Positions 44,614-53,612 of a DNA stretch of 64,000 bases are shown here, piece by piece. The translations under genes and the position numbers were made by a program. The stretch's first letter is position 1, and each line of letters opens with the position of its first letter. The DNA is from CBDCVN01 sp965223045 (GTDB lineage Bacteria; Deinococcota; Deinococci; Deinococcales; Trueperaceae). Below the pieces are notes generated by a model. The model was given only the letters and a program-made list of their open reading frames with translations, had not been told where the DNA came from and did no database searches. Where the stretch lies: assembly GCA_965223045.1 (NCBI GenBank), contig CBDCVN010000013.1, positions 4,278,001 to 4,342,000 of the forward strand, written 5' to 3'.

Positions 44614-45432
44614 TTAATCTATTCCTAGATTGATAAGATGAATTGTTTGTTCAGTATATTCATAGAGATAACCTTGTTCTGCAACTAGCTCTACGCTATC
44701 TGAATCACTTTCTAGACCAAAGAAATATTTATCTTGATTAGCCTTTCTGGCTTTAAATGGGGTTTGCGCAGCAATTTTTATAGTAATTGCTAAAATATTT
44801 TTATAGTTAAATTCCTTGCTAATAGGGTTGCAACTTGTTGTGTCAGTGGGCTTACATTGGAGCTCGAGCTCTAAACCAACAATACCGGGAATAACTGCCT
44901 GAAAACTACCTTTAGGGAAACTACCATTACTATCTATCCCCCGTTCATTACGTTTGAGAGTTAGCAAATTATTATTTGTCCTATCAGACTGTACCTTGTA
45001 AGAAATCTTTTTTGCTTTTCTTGTATAGGGATCACAATACCTAACGGTAAATGCATGAAGCCTAGTAGTATTATCATCTAGCTTAAAAGCGGGTTCCCTA
45101 GGGCTATTAACATCATGCCAATCACAAGTAATCCCATTTTTCTCTGTAGCTACACCTATTGAACCTGCACTGTAAAGTTCAGAAGCGATAAGCTCTATAG
45201 CCAGACTAATATTGCTACGTAATTCGCTATGTGCAGTATTTAACTCACTTACATGAAGAGAAGAAGTTAGAAAAACAAATATCACTGTAATAATGATAGC
45301 CAAGATAGCAGTAGCAATTATAAATTCAACTACACTAAAGCCTGTTTCTAACCTCGCCTTTTTTAAATTATCACTACTTAAAGTATTGGGATAGATTATT
45401 TTTGCATCATCTTGCAGAGACAATCTAAACAT
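44614..45432 (-). CDS. PilW-like minor pilin
   Basis: A class III signal is visible as KKARLETG followed by FSVVEFIIATAILAIIITVIFVFL: Gly at the prepilin peptidase site, Glu at +5 and a hydrophobic helix. The frame begins 29 residues before the cleavage Gly, longer than usual; no alternative ATG/GTG/TTG lies closer, so the long leader seems real. The pilin body is 240 residues with CDPYTRKAKK and CKPTDTTSCNP cysteine pairs. A PilW/ComGF-like minor pilin taking part in type IV pilus or DNA-uptake pseudopilus assembly is likely. Confidence 0.75.
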   Translation of the reverse strand: MFRLSLQDDAKIIYPNTLSSDNLKKARLETGFSVVEFIIATAILAIIITVIFVFLTSSLHVSELNTAHSELRSNISLAIELIASELYSAGSIGVATEKNGITCDWHDVNSPREPAFKLDDNTTRLHAFTVRYCDPYTRKAKKISYKVQSDRTNNNLLTLKRNERGIDSNGSFPKGSFQAVIPGIVGLELELQCKPTDTTSCNPISKEFNYKNILAITIKIAAQTPFKARKANQDKYFFGLESDSDSVELVAEQGYLYEYTEQTIHLINLGID

Positions 45433-45511
45433 TTGCTAACACCCTGTTTTCCTTCCTGTGAATTTGCATTACCATACTCAATTCTTTTAAACTCTATGAA
45501 CTCTATGAAGT

Positions 45512-46039
45512 TTAGTTATGTCCCTGAGGTGTTTCTGGAAGGGGGCAAGCAGTATGACCATTACTGTTTACTATATATATGCAACTTAAATATTTAGCCA
45601 AACTAAAAGAATGTTGTTTACCTTTTGCTTTCCATTCAACCTGCACTTCTAAACGAACAAGCCCCTCTTTATCTACAGAGGTTTTGCTACTAGATTTTGG
45701 ATTTGTTAAACGCCAATGAGCCGTATAGTGCTGATAGATATCAGTGCCTGAACAACCAGCTATACCTTCTTGGCAAGCTAGATATTCTTGAAACTTGCTT
45801 TTGGGAGTATTTGTACCACTAGCACTTAAAGTCTTAAAAATAAGCTCTTGATATTTATCCTCTAAAATACGAGAGGTAAAGGTTCTGGCATTTTCTAGCT
45901 CTACAGATTTGCGTAAACTAGTAAAGCTAAATACTTGTCCTATAGCAATAAGTAGAAACGCTACTGTAATAATGGCAATGCCTATAAGAAGTTCAATTAA
46001 TGACATGCCCTCTTGATTAGCGCTAGTAGTAAATTTCAT
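45512..46039 (-). CDS. PilV-like minor pilin
   Basis: A 175-residue prepilin: leader MKFTTSANQEG, cleavage before MSLIELLIGIAIITVAFLLIAIGQVF with Glu5. It keeps two cysteine pairs (ACQEGIAGC; SCIYIVNSNGHTACPL). It overlaps the preceding pilin gene by one base, so translation is coupled. Expected in the initiation complex of the type IV pilus. Confidence 0.8.
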   Translation of the reverse strand: MKFTTSANQEGMSLIELLIGIAIITVAFLLIAIGQVFSFTSLRKSVELENARTFTSRILEDKYQELIFKTLSASGTNTPKSKFQEYLACQEGIAGCSGTDIYQHYTAHWRLTNPKSSSKTSVDKEGLVRLEVQVEWKAKGKQHSFSLAKYLSCIYIVNSNGHTACPLPETPQGHN

Positions 46040-46512
46040 TATGAATCAACTTTTTCCAGACGCACGCGTCCTTGAGCAGAAATCACTGCCTTAAATGTGG
46101 AATTGCTTTTAGAGCTTCTAAAAGTCACTGATTGAGCTATAATACTTGCGATGAAACCTCTTGGATTAAATACTATATCCTTATTAATATTGCTAAATAA
46201 AGACACACTAGGATAATTTGTAAGCATATTAACTTGCAGAATAATTTCTTCACTGAAATCAAAGCTTTTATCTCTATCTTCATCTACAAAAACAATAAAT
46301 TTATCGAGCTTTATAGTTACACCTACAAATTCATTGCGTTTTATAGCTTCACTACGAGCTTTTTGCACACTAAGAGAGAAACTCTGGGCTGCTTGTCTCA
46401 GTTCAATGTTTCCACGTGAAAAGTGAGCAAAAACTATACCTATTAAAATAATCATTACCGCTATAACCACAACTAACTCAATAATTGTAAAGCCTGATTC
46501 ATGCTTACGCAT
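46039..46512 (-). CDS. GspH/FimT-type minor pilin
   Basis: A 157-residue prepilin with leader MRKHESG, then FTIIELVVVIAVMIILIGIVFAHF (Glu5 present), followed by SFSLSVQKARSEAIKRNEFVGVTIKL, the GspH/FimT signature region. It heads the minor pilin operon. In Thermus/Deinococcus relatives, such operons supply pseudopilins for twitching motility and DNA uptake. No pilin assembly ATPase is in the window. Confidence 0.85.
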   Translation of the reverse strand: MRKHESGFTIIELVVVIAVMIILIGIVFAHFSRGNIELRQAAQSFSLSVQKARSEAIKRNEFVGVTIKLDKFIVFVDEDRDKSFDFSEEIILQVNMLTNYPSVSLFSNINKDIVFNPRGFIASIIAQSVTFRSSKSNSTFKAVISAQGRVRLEKVDS

Positions 46513-46728
46513 TCTATTCTATCCTCCCAACTCCTACAAATTATCCTAAAACTAAAGCCCTACTTGACATAATAAAATCTTTTAAAAACCCAATAAAAAT
46601 TAATCTAAATTCTTCTTCAAACACTACCTTCGGTAACAAATTAATCTTCAATAGGTAGTTGAATTTTTTACTATAGCATTTTTCTGAAACTTATACTTAC
46701 AATAATCATCAAGTTAAAATACCCTTAA

Positions 46729-47637
46729 ATGTTAGACTTGTTAGAAACAATGCATAAGTTATATAGACTAGACAGGACGATTTCGAGACGCCAACTACTT
46801 AAAGCTAGTTTGGCAAGTGTAATGAGTCTTGGTTTTTCTGACTATTTCGTAAATGCCCAACAAGATGACATTGTTGCTTTGGATCCGAACACTGCAATGT
46901 CCCAGACAACAAATGAAGTATGGCCTATAAATACCTATGTGCCTATTGGAAGCGTTTTACGAAAAAGCTCTCCCAACCACAATAAGCAAAAGTGCTGTAT
47001 TTTACTTCATGGGTGGAATAATGAAGGAGTAAATATGCACCGCTTAAGGGATGCTCTATACAAGCTGCCAGAGGCAGTAGGGTGGGATTTTATATCTCCA
47101 AGCTATGAAAGTCATTTCAAGTCCTTTAAAGATAACGCTAAAGCTCTTAGTAAAGGTTTAGCTTACCTTAGCTTTGATCAGGAAACAACTATTTTAATAG
47201 GTTACAGTACTGGTGGTTTAGTTGCTCGACAGATGATTGCTGAAGGTTTTCCATGTAAAGCCCTAATTACCATATGTACCCCCCACGAAGGCATACTTCC
47301 TTGGGTAACTACACCAGATATAACTTCTATGTCTTTACATATGTTCAGTCAAGATCTTGCGGCTTTGAATCAAAATCATAAAGATATAGATAGTAGACAT
47401 ACCTACCACCTTTTTGGAATACATAGCCAAGATTTGGCAGGAGTCCACTATGATGATGGTGTAGTACGGTTAGATAGTGCTTTGGGAATGAATGTTTTTG
47501 AAGAGGTAGCTTCCCGTCAAAGTATTCGGCTAGATTATGATTTTATAGCAGGTGCTGACCCTCATATTAAAGGACTAGACCCTACATACTTAACAGGGTT
47601 TACTGCCTTGAGTCAGCAAATTTTAGCAAAGTTTTGA
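46729..47637 (+). CDS. Tat-exported alpha/beta-hydrolase (esterase/lipase)
   Basis: A twin-arginine signal, ISRRQLLKASLASVMSLGFS at about residues 18-37, predicts folded export by Tat. The hydrolase has the strand-loop CCILLHGWNNEG, the nucleophile elbow GYSTGGLVA, ICTPHEG, and a late Asp/His pair. It resembles PGAP1/lipase-like esterases; substrate unknown. The start ATG 46729 has poor Shine-Dalgarno; ATG 46753 is an alternative. It is divergent from the pilin operon across a 216-base spacer. Confidence 0.75.
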   Translation: MLDLLETMHKLYRLDRTISRRQLLKASLASVMSLGFSDYFVNAQQDDIVALDPNTAMSQTTNEVWPINTYVPIGSVLRKSSPNHNKQKCCILLHGWNNEGVNMHRLRDALYKLPEAVGWDFISPSYESHFKSFKDNAKALSKGLAYLSFDQETTILIGYSTGGLVARQMIAEGFPCKALITICTPHEGILPWVTTPDITSMSLHMFSQDLAALNQNHKDIDSRHTYHLFGIHSQDLAGVHYDDGVVRLDSALGMNVFEEVASRQSIRLDYDFIAGADPHIKGLDPTYLTGFTALSQQILAKF

Positions 47638-47639
47638 TA

Positions 47640-47835
47640 ACAGTTATTCCTTTTAAGAGCATATAGTGCCCCAGAAAATTTTTCCTTAGAGGAAAACTCC
47701 ATCTGTGAGCATGTCATTCTGAGGAACGTAGTGACTAAGAATCTCTAAGGGCATTAATGCATGGAAGATCCTTCACTGCGTCCAGGATGACATTCCTTTC
47801 TTTGAATAAGGCAATAATTTATCTGAAAACCTATA
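47640..47835. repeat. Dispersed ~190-bp repeat, best copy (R1)
   Basis: The left end reads TAGTGCCCCAGAAAATTTTT, and the core is an imperfect palindrome: ATGTCATTCTGAGGAACG and TAGTGACTAAGAATCTC opposite AAGATCCTTCACTGCGTC and AGGATGACATT. The right end continues into ATAATTTATCTGAAAA. Relatives: 28143-28340, 38705-38775 (reverse), 62858-63035 (reverse) and a fragment at 7235-7320. It fills most of the spacer between the esterase and PASTA genes. Confidence 0.7.
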
Positions 47836-47882
47836 ACTGCTTCCATAGGTTTACCCCAAAAATGACCAACTCCAAACTAGGA

Positions 47883-49592
47883 TTATTCCCCACCATTCTC
47901 CTCTGCTCCTACAAGTAAAGGAATGCTATAAGCAACATCATTAAGTGTCAAGTGAAATGTTAACTTGCCTTTGTAAGTAGTTTTCCAGCTGCCAGAAAGC
48001 TCTTCTCCACCTTTTACATATCGTTTTTCTACAACTATACGTTCACCCTCGGCTGTTTCAGCAGTTACCTGAGCTAATTGCTGAGGAATACCAAATTCTA
48101 TAAACCAGCTGTAAGGGATATTGCGCTCATTAATTGGCTCCTTATTAATTTCAGAGTGCACATTGACAGTTAGAGTAACTGAATCCTGAAGTACTTGGTG
48201 TGGGGCAGGGTCTTGAATGACAACACCTGTAAGCAAATTCAATGTACTTATCTCATTTATATTCACTGCTAAACCCCGCTCTTTTGCTAATTTTTCGGCT
48301 TGCGATAAGGGCATACCAATGAAATTAGGGGTTGTTTTACTAACTGTACCTTTGCCAGCAACAACGAGCCTTAGTAAAGCACTTTGCAAGTTAACTAAGT
48401 TTTCTGGGGCAATGTTTTGGGTGATTACTGTTTCTGCTTGTAAATTAGTATTGGGCCGCCATTCAACTTCAATGGGATGATTAAAGCCAACTAATCGAGC
48501 AAAAAATTTTGCTTCTTCCAATGGCAAACCGCGAAGGTCTGGCATGTAGCTATAAGCTTCTCTAGGGCCATTACTCATAATAATATCTACAAACCTACCT
48601 TCAGGTAGACTTTCTCCTACAGAGTGGCTTTGGGCAATTACCGTATTTTTCTCAATGTTGGCAGATACATAAAGAATTTTACCTAATTTAAGACCTTCTT
48701 CTTGTAGCAGGTCTCGAATTACATCAATGTCTTTGAAGCCTTCTAAATTAGGAACTCTTTTAAGCGGCAATTGACTTTTAGGGAAACCATATTGAAGGTT
48801 TATTTCCTTTCCTTTTCGTAACCAGCTATTTTCAGGTGGTGTTACCTCTAACACCTTACCTATAATCTCATTACTTGGTAAGGCTTTGGTATTCACTTTA
48901 AAACCTAAACTATGTAAGTTTTGTGCAACCTCTTCTATAGGTTTGCCCACTACTTCTGGCACTTGCAGCTCAGGAATATTAACGTAATCTTTGAAGCTCA
49001 GCCACAATAATAAAATACCTAACCCCAACATAACAAAAGTTGGTGAATAAGCATTTACCAATTTCCAAAACTTGATTAGTGGATGAAGAGCCTTATGTTG
49101 TGTGTGATGCTCTATTAAAGTAGTAATAGTAATCTGGGGTGCTTGATTTTTGGACTCTAAGGATTTAAAATTAGTGTTTTGTACTTCAGATGGGGGGCAG
49201 AAGGGTAACATATATACCCTAGCTTTGCCATCAGCGTCCATGTATATTTGTGCCTCTGAGACTTCGCGTTTATTACGCTCTAAGATTTCTTCGATGGCTG
49301 TGATGGAATTTTTACTGTTTCTTAGTCGTTTACTACTAGCATCTGGTTTGCTCCAAGCTACATAGTATGCGCCAGGTCTTGCAACAAGGTTGTGAATAGC
49401 TGCTAGACCTTCTTTTTTTAGAGACCTTAGCAGTTGTCTGTAATCTTCAAAGGCACTTTCTTCCCCAGGGTTGTGGAGGGTATACCAAAGAACGTAGACA
49501 GCTTTATTTTCGGGATAGATTGCTTCGAAAAACGTTAAGTGTGAACTTAAAGCTTTTTTAGAAAGAATTTGATATTGACTATCTAGCAACAA
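47883..49592 (-). CDS. PASTA-domain membrane protein lacking a kinase domain
   Basis: A 569-residue protein. The N-terminal 150 residues show no kinase motifs (no VAIK, HRD or DFG); there is one membrane helix at about 190-208 (FVMLGLGILLLWLSF), then four PASTA units, e.g. VPEVVGKPIEEVAQNLHSLGFKV, VPNLEGFKDIDVIRDLLQEEGLKL, MPDLRGLPLEEAKFFARLVGF and TPNFIGMPLSQAEKLAKERGLAV, and a C-terminal beta domain. PASTA units bind peptidoglycan or muropeptides. In most bacteria they are the sensor half of Ser/Thr kinases such as PrkC; here they are joined to a different cytoplasmic domain (RQLLRSLKKEGLAAIHNLVARPGAYYVAW). Function unknown; a cell-wall sensor is plausible. Confidence 0.82.
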   Translation of the reverse strand: MLLDSQYQILSKKALSSHLTFFEAIYPENKAVYVLWYTLHNPGEESAFEDYRQLLRSLKKEGLAAIHNLVARPGAYYVAWSKPDASSKRLRNSKNSITAIEEILERNKREVSEAQIYMDADGKARVYMLPFCPPSEVQNTNFKSLESKNQAPQITITTLIEHHTQHKALHPLIKFWKLVNAYSPTFVMLGLGILLLWLSFKDYVNIPELQVPEVVGKPIEEVAQNLHSLGFKVNTKALPSNEIIGKVLEVTPPENSWLRKGKEINLQYGFPKSQLPLKRVPNLEGFKDIDVIRDLLQEEGLKLGKILYVSANIEKNTVIAQSHSVGESLPEGRFVDIIMSNGPREAYSYMPDLRGLPLEEAKFFARLVGFNHPIEVEWRPNTNLQAETVITQNIAPENLVNLQSALLRLVVAGKGTVSKTTPNFIGMPLSQAEKLAKERGLAVNINEISTLNLLTGVVIQDPAPHQVLQDSVTLTVNVHSEINKEPINERNIPYSWFIEFGIPQQLAQVTAETAEGERIVVEKRYVKGGEELSGSWKTTYKGKLTFHLTLNDVAYSIPLLVGAEENGGE

Positions 49593-49711
49593 GATTATTA
49601 CCTCTAGAATTGTGTAAAAGGGGCTTGTATTTGGCTAGATATAAATCTTTGTTACTTTTTAACATAGTTCAACCGCTATTTAAGATCATTAATCACTATA
49701 ATAACTTGTCA

Positions 49712-49720
49712 TGATATAAT
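49712..49720 (+). promoter_or_regulatory. Extended -10 promoter for (nearly) leaderless hrcA
   Basis: TGATATAAT is an extended -10 box (TG-n-TATAAT, 49712-49720). The ATG of hrcA follows after only eight bases, so transcription would start at or within two bases of the start codon. No Shine-Dalgarno is present. No CIRCE (TTAGCACTC-N9-GAGTGCTAA) element was seen here. Confidence 0.6.
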
Positions 49721-49728
49721 GCTAAAGC

Positions 49729-50691
49729 ATGACTTCACGTAGCAACTACATTTTAGATTTAGTTATAGAAAATTATATACGTTTAGCCCATCCTGTACCA
49801 TCTTCACTTATAGCTAAACAACTTAAAGTTAGTAGTGCTACTGTTCGTAATGAGTTTATATTGCTCGAGCAATTAGGCTATTTAATTCAACCACACACTT
49901 CAGCAGGACGTATTCCCACTGCACTCGGCTATACACGCTACGCTCATAAGTTTATTCCTCCTAAACGCTTGCCAAAAGTGAAGAGGCAACTTTTAGAGAT
50001 GCGTTTACAGGGCACCCATGGTGATAACTTGCTTCAGCAAGTTGCACATGTTACTGCCGAGCTTTCTGGCTATGCTGTAGTAGTACACTTACCTGCTGAT
50101 GATAAAGTACGTACCTTAAAGATTCACTTTTCAAAGTTGCCAGATGCAAGATCTTTGGCCTTAGTGATTTTAGAAACTGGGTTAATACGCCAGCTAGCTC
50201 TAAATATTCATCCTTCTCCAGCAGAAGAAGCCTTGCGTCAGGCTGAAGATGATATTCAGGGGCTGACTTTACCCTTAAATGAAATGCCTAAAGCTTTAAA
50301 AGGAGTATCTAAACATACTAATGTAGAAGTGTCTCGCACTTTAAATGCTTTGGCAGAGGCGTGGCCAAAGTTGAGTCCTCCAAGGTTTTTTTCACGTGGC
50401 CTTTCTAATTTGCTAGATGAGCCTGAATCTACTGATCCTAATTTTGTGCGTTGTGCCCTTAAATATATTGAGCAGCCTCTTTCACTTTCTGAAGAGAGCG
50501 AGGGTTTTAGTACTGAGGTAAGTGATGGACTTAAACTCGAGCTTGAAGATACTTTAGCGCTTATTTCAGCAAGCTTGAATTTTGGTACTAGCCTCATATT
50601 ACTAGGACCTATGCGTATGCGCTATCCTGAAACATTAACTATTGCTCAAGGGGTGATGGAAATAGTTTCAGATAGTTTTAATTTGAATTAA
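49729..50691 (+). CDS. hrcA: Heat-inducible transcription repressor HrcA
   Basis: The N-terminal winged helix has LDLVIENYIRLAHPVPSSLIAKQLKVSSATVRNEFILLEQLGYLIQPHTSAGRIPTALGYTRY, the HrcA signature (PVGS-x-x-(L/I)..SATVRNEM..LE..G(Y/F)L..HTSAGR-P). The GAF-like body and C-terminal ILLGPMRMRYPETLTIAQGVMEIV match the family's end (GP-x-R-M-x-Y). At 320 residues it is slightly short. HrcA represses groE/dnaK operons through CIRCE; neither operon is in this window. It appears to be transcribed without a leader. Confidence 0.9.
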   Translation: MTSRSNYILDLVIENYIRLAHPVPSSLIAKQLKVSSATVRNEFILLEQLGYLIQPHTSAGRIPTALGYTRYAHKFIPPKRLPKVKRQLLEMRLQGTHGDNLLQQVAHVTAELSGYAVVVHLPADDKVRTLKIHFSKLPDARSLALVILETGLIRQLALNIHPSPAEEALRQAEDDIQGLTLPLNEMPKALKGVSKHTNVEVSRTLNALAEAWPKLSPPRFFSRGLSNLLDEPESTDPNFVRCALKYIEQPLSLSEESEGFSTEVSDGLKLELEDTLALISASLNFGTSLILLGPMRMRYPETLTIAQGVMEIVSDSFNLN

Positions 50692-50710
50692 AAGCAAAAG
50701 CGATTCAACA

Positions 50711-51595
50711 CTAAAGTAAGCGTTTTCCAAAGAAGACAAGTTTAGCTTCAGTGACAAGAGCAACGCTAAACAAGATGATAATAAAGCCCAAAAGCACACC
50801 AACACTTAAATCTTCGCCTAGAAAAACTCTACCAAAAAATGCTCCAAATATAGGAATAAGATAGGCAATAAGGCTTAGGTGAGTAGGCCCAAGTTTCTTT
50901 AGTAAGTGAAAATCTAGTGTAAAAGCTGCGGCTGTAGGTATAAGTACCATTGCAAACAGCGCTAGCATTGCCAATGTTGAAGGTGATTGCTGGGGTGGGT
51001 TAGTAATAGCAAATGGTAGTAGCAAAATACCAGCAGCTAGAAAGTTGCCAATAGTTATACTTAAGGGTGAAGTGCTTTTGAAACTCATGGCTGCATAAAC
51101 TATGCCTAGCGCATAAGATAAGGCTGAAAGTAAGAGTGCTAAGATAGCAAACAAACTAAAGGAATTTAGCCCCTGTGGATTCCAACTGCTTAGCACCACT
51201 ACTCCAAATAGGCCCAGCAAAAGACCTATTATTTTTCTAGGGGTAAATGATTCCTTCATAAAGACAAAAGTAGCAATGGCAGTAAAAAGAGGAATAGTAG
51301 ACATTAAGATAGCTGCTAGTGCAGAACTGACTTGTAATTCGGCAAAAGCAATTAGTGTATAGGGGATTGCTGCGTTAAGGGCCCCTAGTAGAAGCCAGCT
51401 ATGCCAAGATTTACTAAAGTTAAGTTGTTGCTTACTTAGGAAAGCCCAAAGGAAAAGCAATATTGCTGCTAGCCAAACTCTTAAGTCCATAAGCATAAAT
51501 GGACCAAAAACAGGTGCTAATAAACGTATAAAAAGGAACGCTGATGCAAATAAAGCACTTAAAAGCGATAAAAGAGCAAGGTTAATAAGGTTCAT
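50711..51595 (-). CDS. EamA/DMT-superfamily transporter
   Basis: A 294-residue protein with ten hydrophobic helices arranged as two EamA repeats: the first has FIRLLAPVFGPFMLMDLRVWLA and PYTLIAFAELQVSSALAAILMSTIPLFTAIATF, the second AMSFKSTSPLSITIGNFLAAG and GPTHLSLIAYLIPIFGAFFGRVFLGEDLSVG. The group exports amino acids, nucleotides or other metabolites; the substrate cannot be told. It converges with hrcA. Confidence 0.88.
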   Translation of the reverse strand: MNLINLALLSLLSALFASAFLFIRLLAPVFGPFMLMDLRVWLAAILLFLWAFLSKQQLNFSKSWHSWLLLGALNAAIPYTLIAFAELQVSSALAAILMSTIPLFTAIATFVFMKESFTPRKIIGLLLGLFGVVVLSSWNPQGLNSFSLFAILALLLSALSYALGIVYAAMSFKSTSPLSITIGNFLAAGILLLPFAITNPPQQSPSTLAMLALFAMVLIPTAAAFTLDFHLLKKLGPTHLSLIAYLIPIFGAFFGRVFLGEDLSVGVLLGFIIILFSVALVTEAKLVFFGKRLL

Positions 51596-51995
51596 GGTGT
51601 TTTAGGCTCTTATGGAGGCCTCATTCTAACACTTTAACACTATTGATTAAATTATAATCACAATCAGAACTTTGCGCACCAAAAATTTCTAGCTAACTTT
51701 AGTTTAGGTGGCCAAAAGTTTTTTGCAGATTATGTGCTCATTTTTGGCCTGTGCACAGCATATTTTAAAGAAACCACTGGATTTATTTGAAGGACTTTAC
51801 TTGTTAGTAAAATGAATGGTAAATATAATATAAAAAGCAATGTCAACTTTGAGTAGGGTATGAAGAAAACCAAAAGTTGATATTGCTATTGCCCCATCTT
51901 AACGTGATTGAAGCCTTTCTTTAAATAATAACTTCATCATTAAATGTTTAGTTTTTTCTCAAACTTAGCTTAATTAAAGCTTTTTCTTAGTATTA
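51596..51995 (+). promoter_or_regulatory. Spacer with promoter and stem-loop upstream of guaD
   Basis: TTGTTA at 51801-51806 and TATAAT at 51824-51829 with a 17-base spacer form a good promoter and would give guaD a leader of about 160 bases. Within it TCAACTTT (51843-51850) pairs with AAAGTTGA (51873-51880) around a 22-base purine-rich loop. The conserved bases of a purine riboswitch were not found. The 200 bases upstream of the promoter show nothing recognisable. Confidence 0.5.
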
Positions 51996-53318
51996 ATGAC
52001 AAAGATAATACGTGCCCAGGTTTTTCATACTCCCCAAAGCCCTTTTGATACACAAGAAGCACTAGTAAGTTTTCCCAATGGTGCTGTTGCTTTTGAAGAT
52101 GGGGTGATTTTGGATGTGGGTGACTACACTAAAATAAGTCAGAACTTCCCTAAAGCTGAGATTATTGATGAGCGTGAGGCTATATTGCTCCCAGGTTTTA
52201 TAGATACCCATGTTCACTATCCTCAAGTACCAATAATTGGTTCTTTGGGTATGGAGCTTTTAGAGTGGTTAGAAAAGCGCACTTTACCTGAGGAAAGTAA
52301 ATTAGTAGATAGTAGTTATGCTCGACAGGTAGCCAAAGATTTTTTGCGCAGCCTTTTGCGTAATGGCACTACTACAGCACTAGTTTTTGGAACCCACTTT
52401 GCAAAGTCACAAGACATTTTTTTTAAAGAGGCAAATGTTTTAGGCCTTAACATAATAAGTGGTTTAGTTCTTTCTGATAAAAATATTCCTGAAGTTCTTC
52501 AAACTACACCAGAAAAAGCCTATAGAGAGAGTAGAATTCTTATCAATCGCTGGCATAAACAAGGGCGCTTGCAATATGCGGTGATGCCACGTTTCTCGGT
52601 TAGTTGCTCTGAAAGGCTCTTAAAAGTTTGTGGCCAACTTCTAGATGAGTACTCGAGCATAATGTTTCACACCCATCTTAATGAAAACAACAAGGAGATA
52701 GATTTTGTTAGCAAGCTTTTTCCTTGGTCTAAAGACTATCTACACACTTATGAGCATTTTGGTTTAGTAAATAATCACTCAGTTTTTGCCCATAATGTAC
52801 ATGTAAGTGATAGTGAACTTAAACGCTTAGCAAGAGCACGAGCAGCTGTAGCACATTGCCCTAGTAGTAATATGTTTCTAGGTAGTGGCCTTTTTGATAT
52901 GAAAAGACATCTAAAACACAAGGTTACTTTTGCTTTGGGTTCAGATGTAGGTGCAGGTACAGGCTTTAGTCTTTTAAAGGAGGGGTTGATGTCTTATCAA
53001 GGGCAGATGCTTCATAAAGATGGGTACCCGTTAGCAGCAGCCCATCTTTTGTACTTATCAACTAAAGCTGGTGCAGAGGCTTTAAATATGGTTGATGAAG
53101 TAGGAGATTTGCAAGTAGGTAAAAAAGCTGACTTTGTGATTATTGAGCCGTTACAGGACAGCACTTTGGCTAAGGTGCTAGCTCATAGCCCCTTGGCAGA
53201 GGCTTCTTTGGGTGCACTTTTTACATTGGCTAGGGAGGGTTGTGTTAAGTCGGTGTTTGTGTCAGGGCAGCCACAGTATAATAGAGCATGTGCAGTAGAT
53301 GTACTAACAGCGAGTTAG
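51996..53318 (+). CDS. guaD: Guanine deaminase
   Basis: Zinc amidohydrolase turning guanine into xanthine. The N-terminal metal motif GFIDTHVHYPQ is guanine-deaminase specific (H-x-H-x-P-Q); further ligands are in MFHTHLNENNKEIDF, VFAHNVHVSD and GSDVGAG. The composite sheet-forming ends (QVFHTPQSPFD; GKKADFVIIEP) are present. At 440 residues it is complete. No purine transporter or xanthine dehydrogenase lies nearby. Just downstream lies an insertion sequence. Confidence 0.93.
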   Translation: MTKIIRAQVFHTPQSPFDTQEALVSFPNGAVAFEDGVILDVGDYTKISQNFPKAEIIDEREAILLPGFIDTHVHYPQVPIIGSLGMELLEWLEKRTLPEESKLVDSSYARQVAKDFLRSLLRNGTTTALVFGTHFAKSQDIFFKEANVLGLNIISGLVLSDKNIPEVLQTTPEKAYRESRILINRWHKQGRLQYAVMPRFSVSCSERLLKVCGQLLDEYSSIMFHTHLNENNKEIDFVSKLFPWSKDYLHTYEHFGLVNNHSVFAHNVHVSDSELKRLARARAAVAHCPSSNMFLGSGLFDMKRHLKHKVTFALGSDVGAGTGFSLLKEGLMSYQGQMLHKDGYPLAAAHLLYLSTKAGAEALNMVDEVGDLQVGKKADFVIIEPLQDSTLAKVLAHSPLAEASLGALFTLAREGCVKSVFVSGQPQYNRACAVDVLTAS

Positions 53319-53595
53319 AGTCGAACATTTTCTCAGATCTACCTCTTTGGATCGCGTTCCCAAGGGAGGCGGCTGAAAGTTGGCTTAAAATTTATTGGTT
53401 TCCTGGCTTTTTTCACAGAGCTGGTATTTGCAGGCAGTTATGTAGGCTTGCTTTTTATTTAGATCGCAAGTTGTATCGAAAAAACGCCATTTTCACTTTC
53501 AAAAACACTGTTACCAAAGCCAGTATCACCACTTTTCTACTTTTTTCAAGTAGCCACAGCATATCATTGACAAAATAGGGATATATTTTTATAGT

Positions 53596-53612
53596 GTAGC
53601 CATAGTGGCTAC
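53596..53612 (+). promoter_or_regulatory. Hairpin over the transposase GTG start
   Basis: GTAGCCA-TAG-TGGCTAC is a perfect 7-bp stem with a three-base loop; the GTG start (53605-53607) lies at the loop/3'-arm junction. Such hairpins dampen transposase translation in several IS families. An alternative ATG at 53623 lies outside it. Confidence 0.5.

Noticed and set aside
51840..51885. Purine riboswitch upstream of guaD
   Set aside because: The conserved three-way-junction and kissing-loop bases are not present; only a simple stem is seen.
53288..53578. 96-codon open frame after guaD
   Set aside because: Begins inside guaD in another frame, has no ribosome-binding site or motif, and lies in the flank of an insertion sequence.
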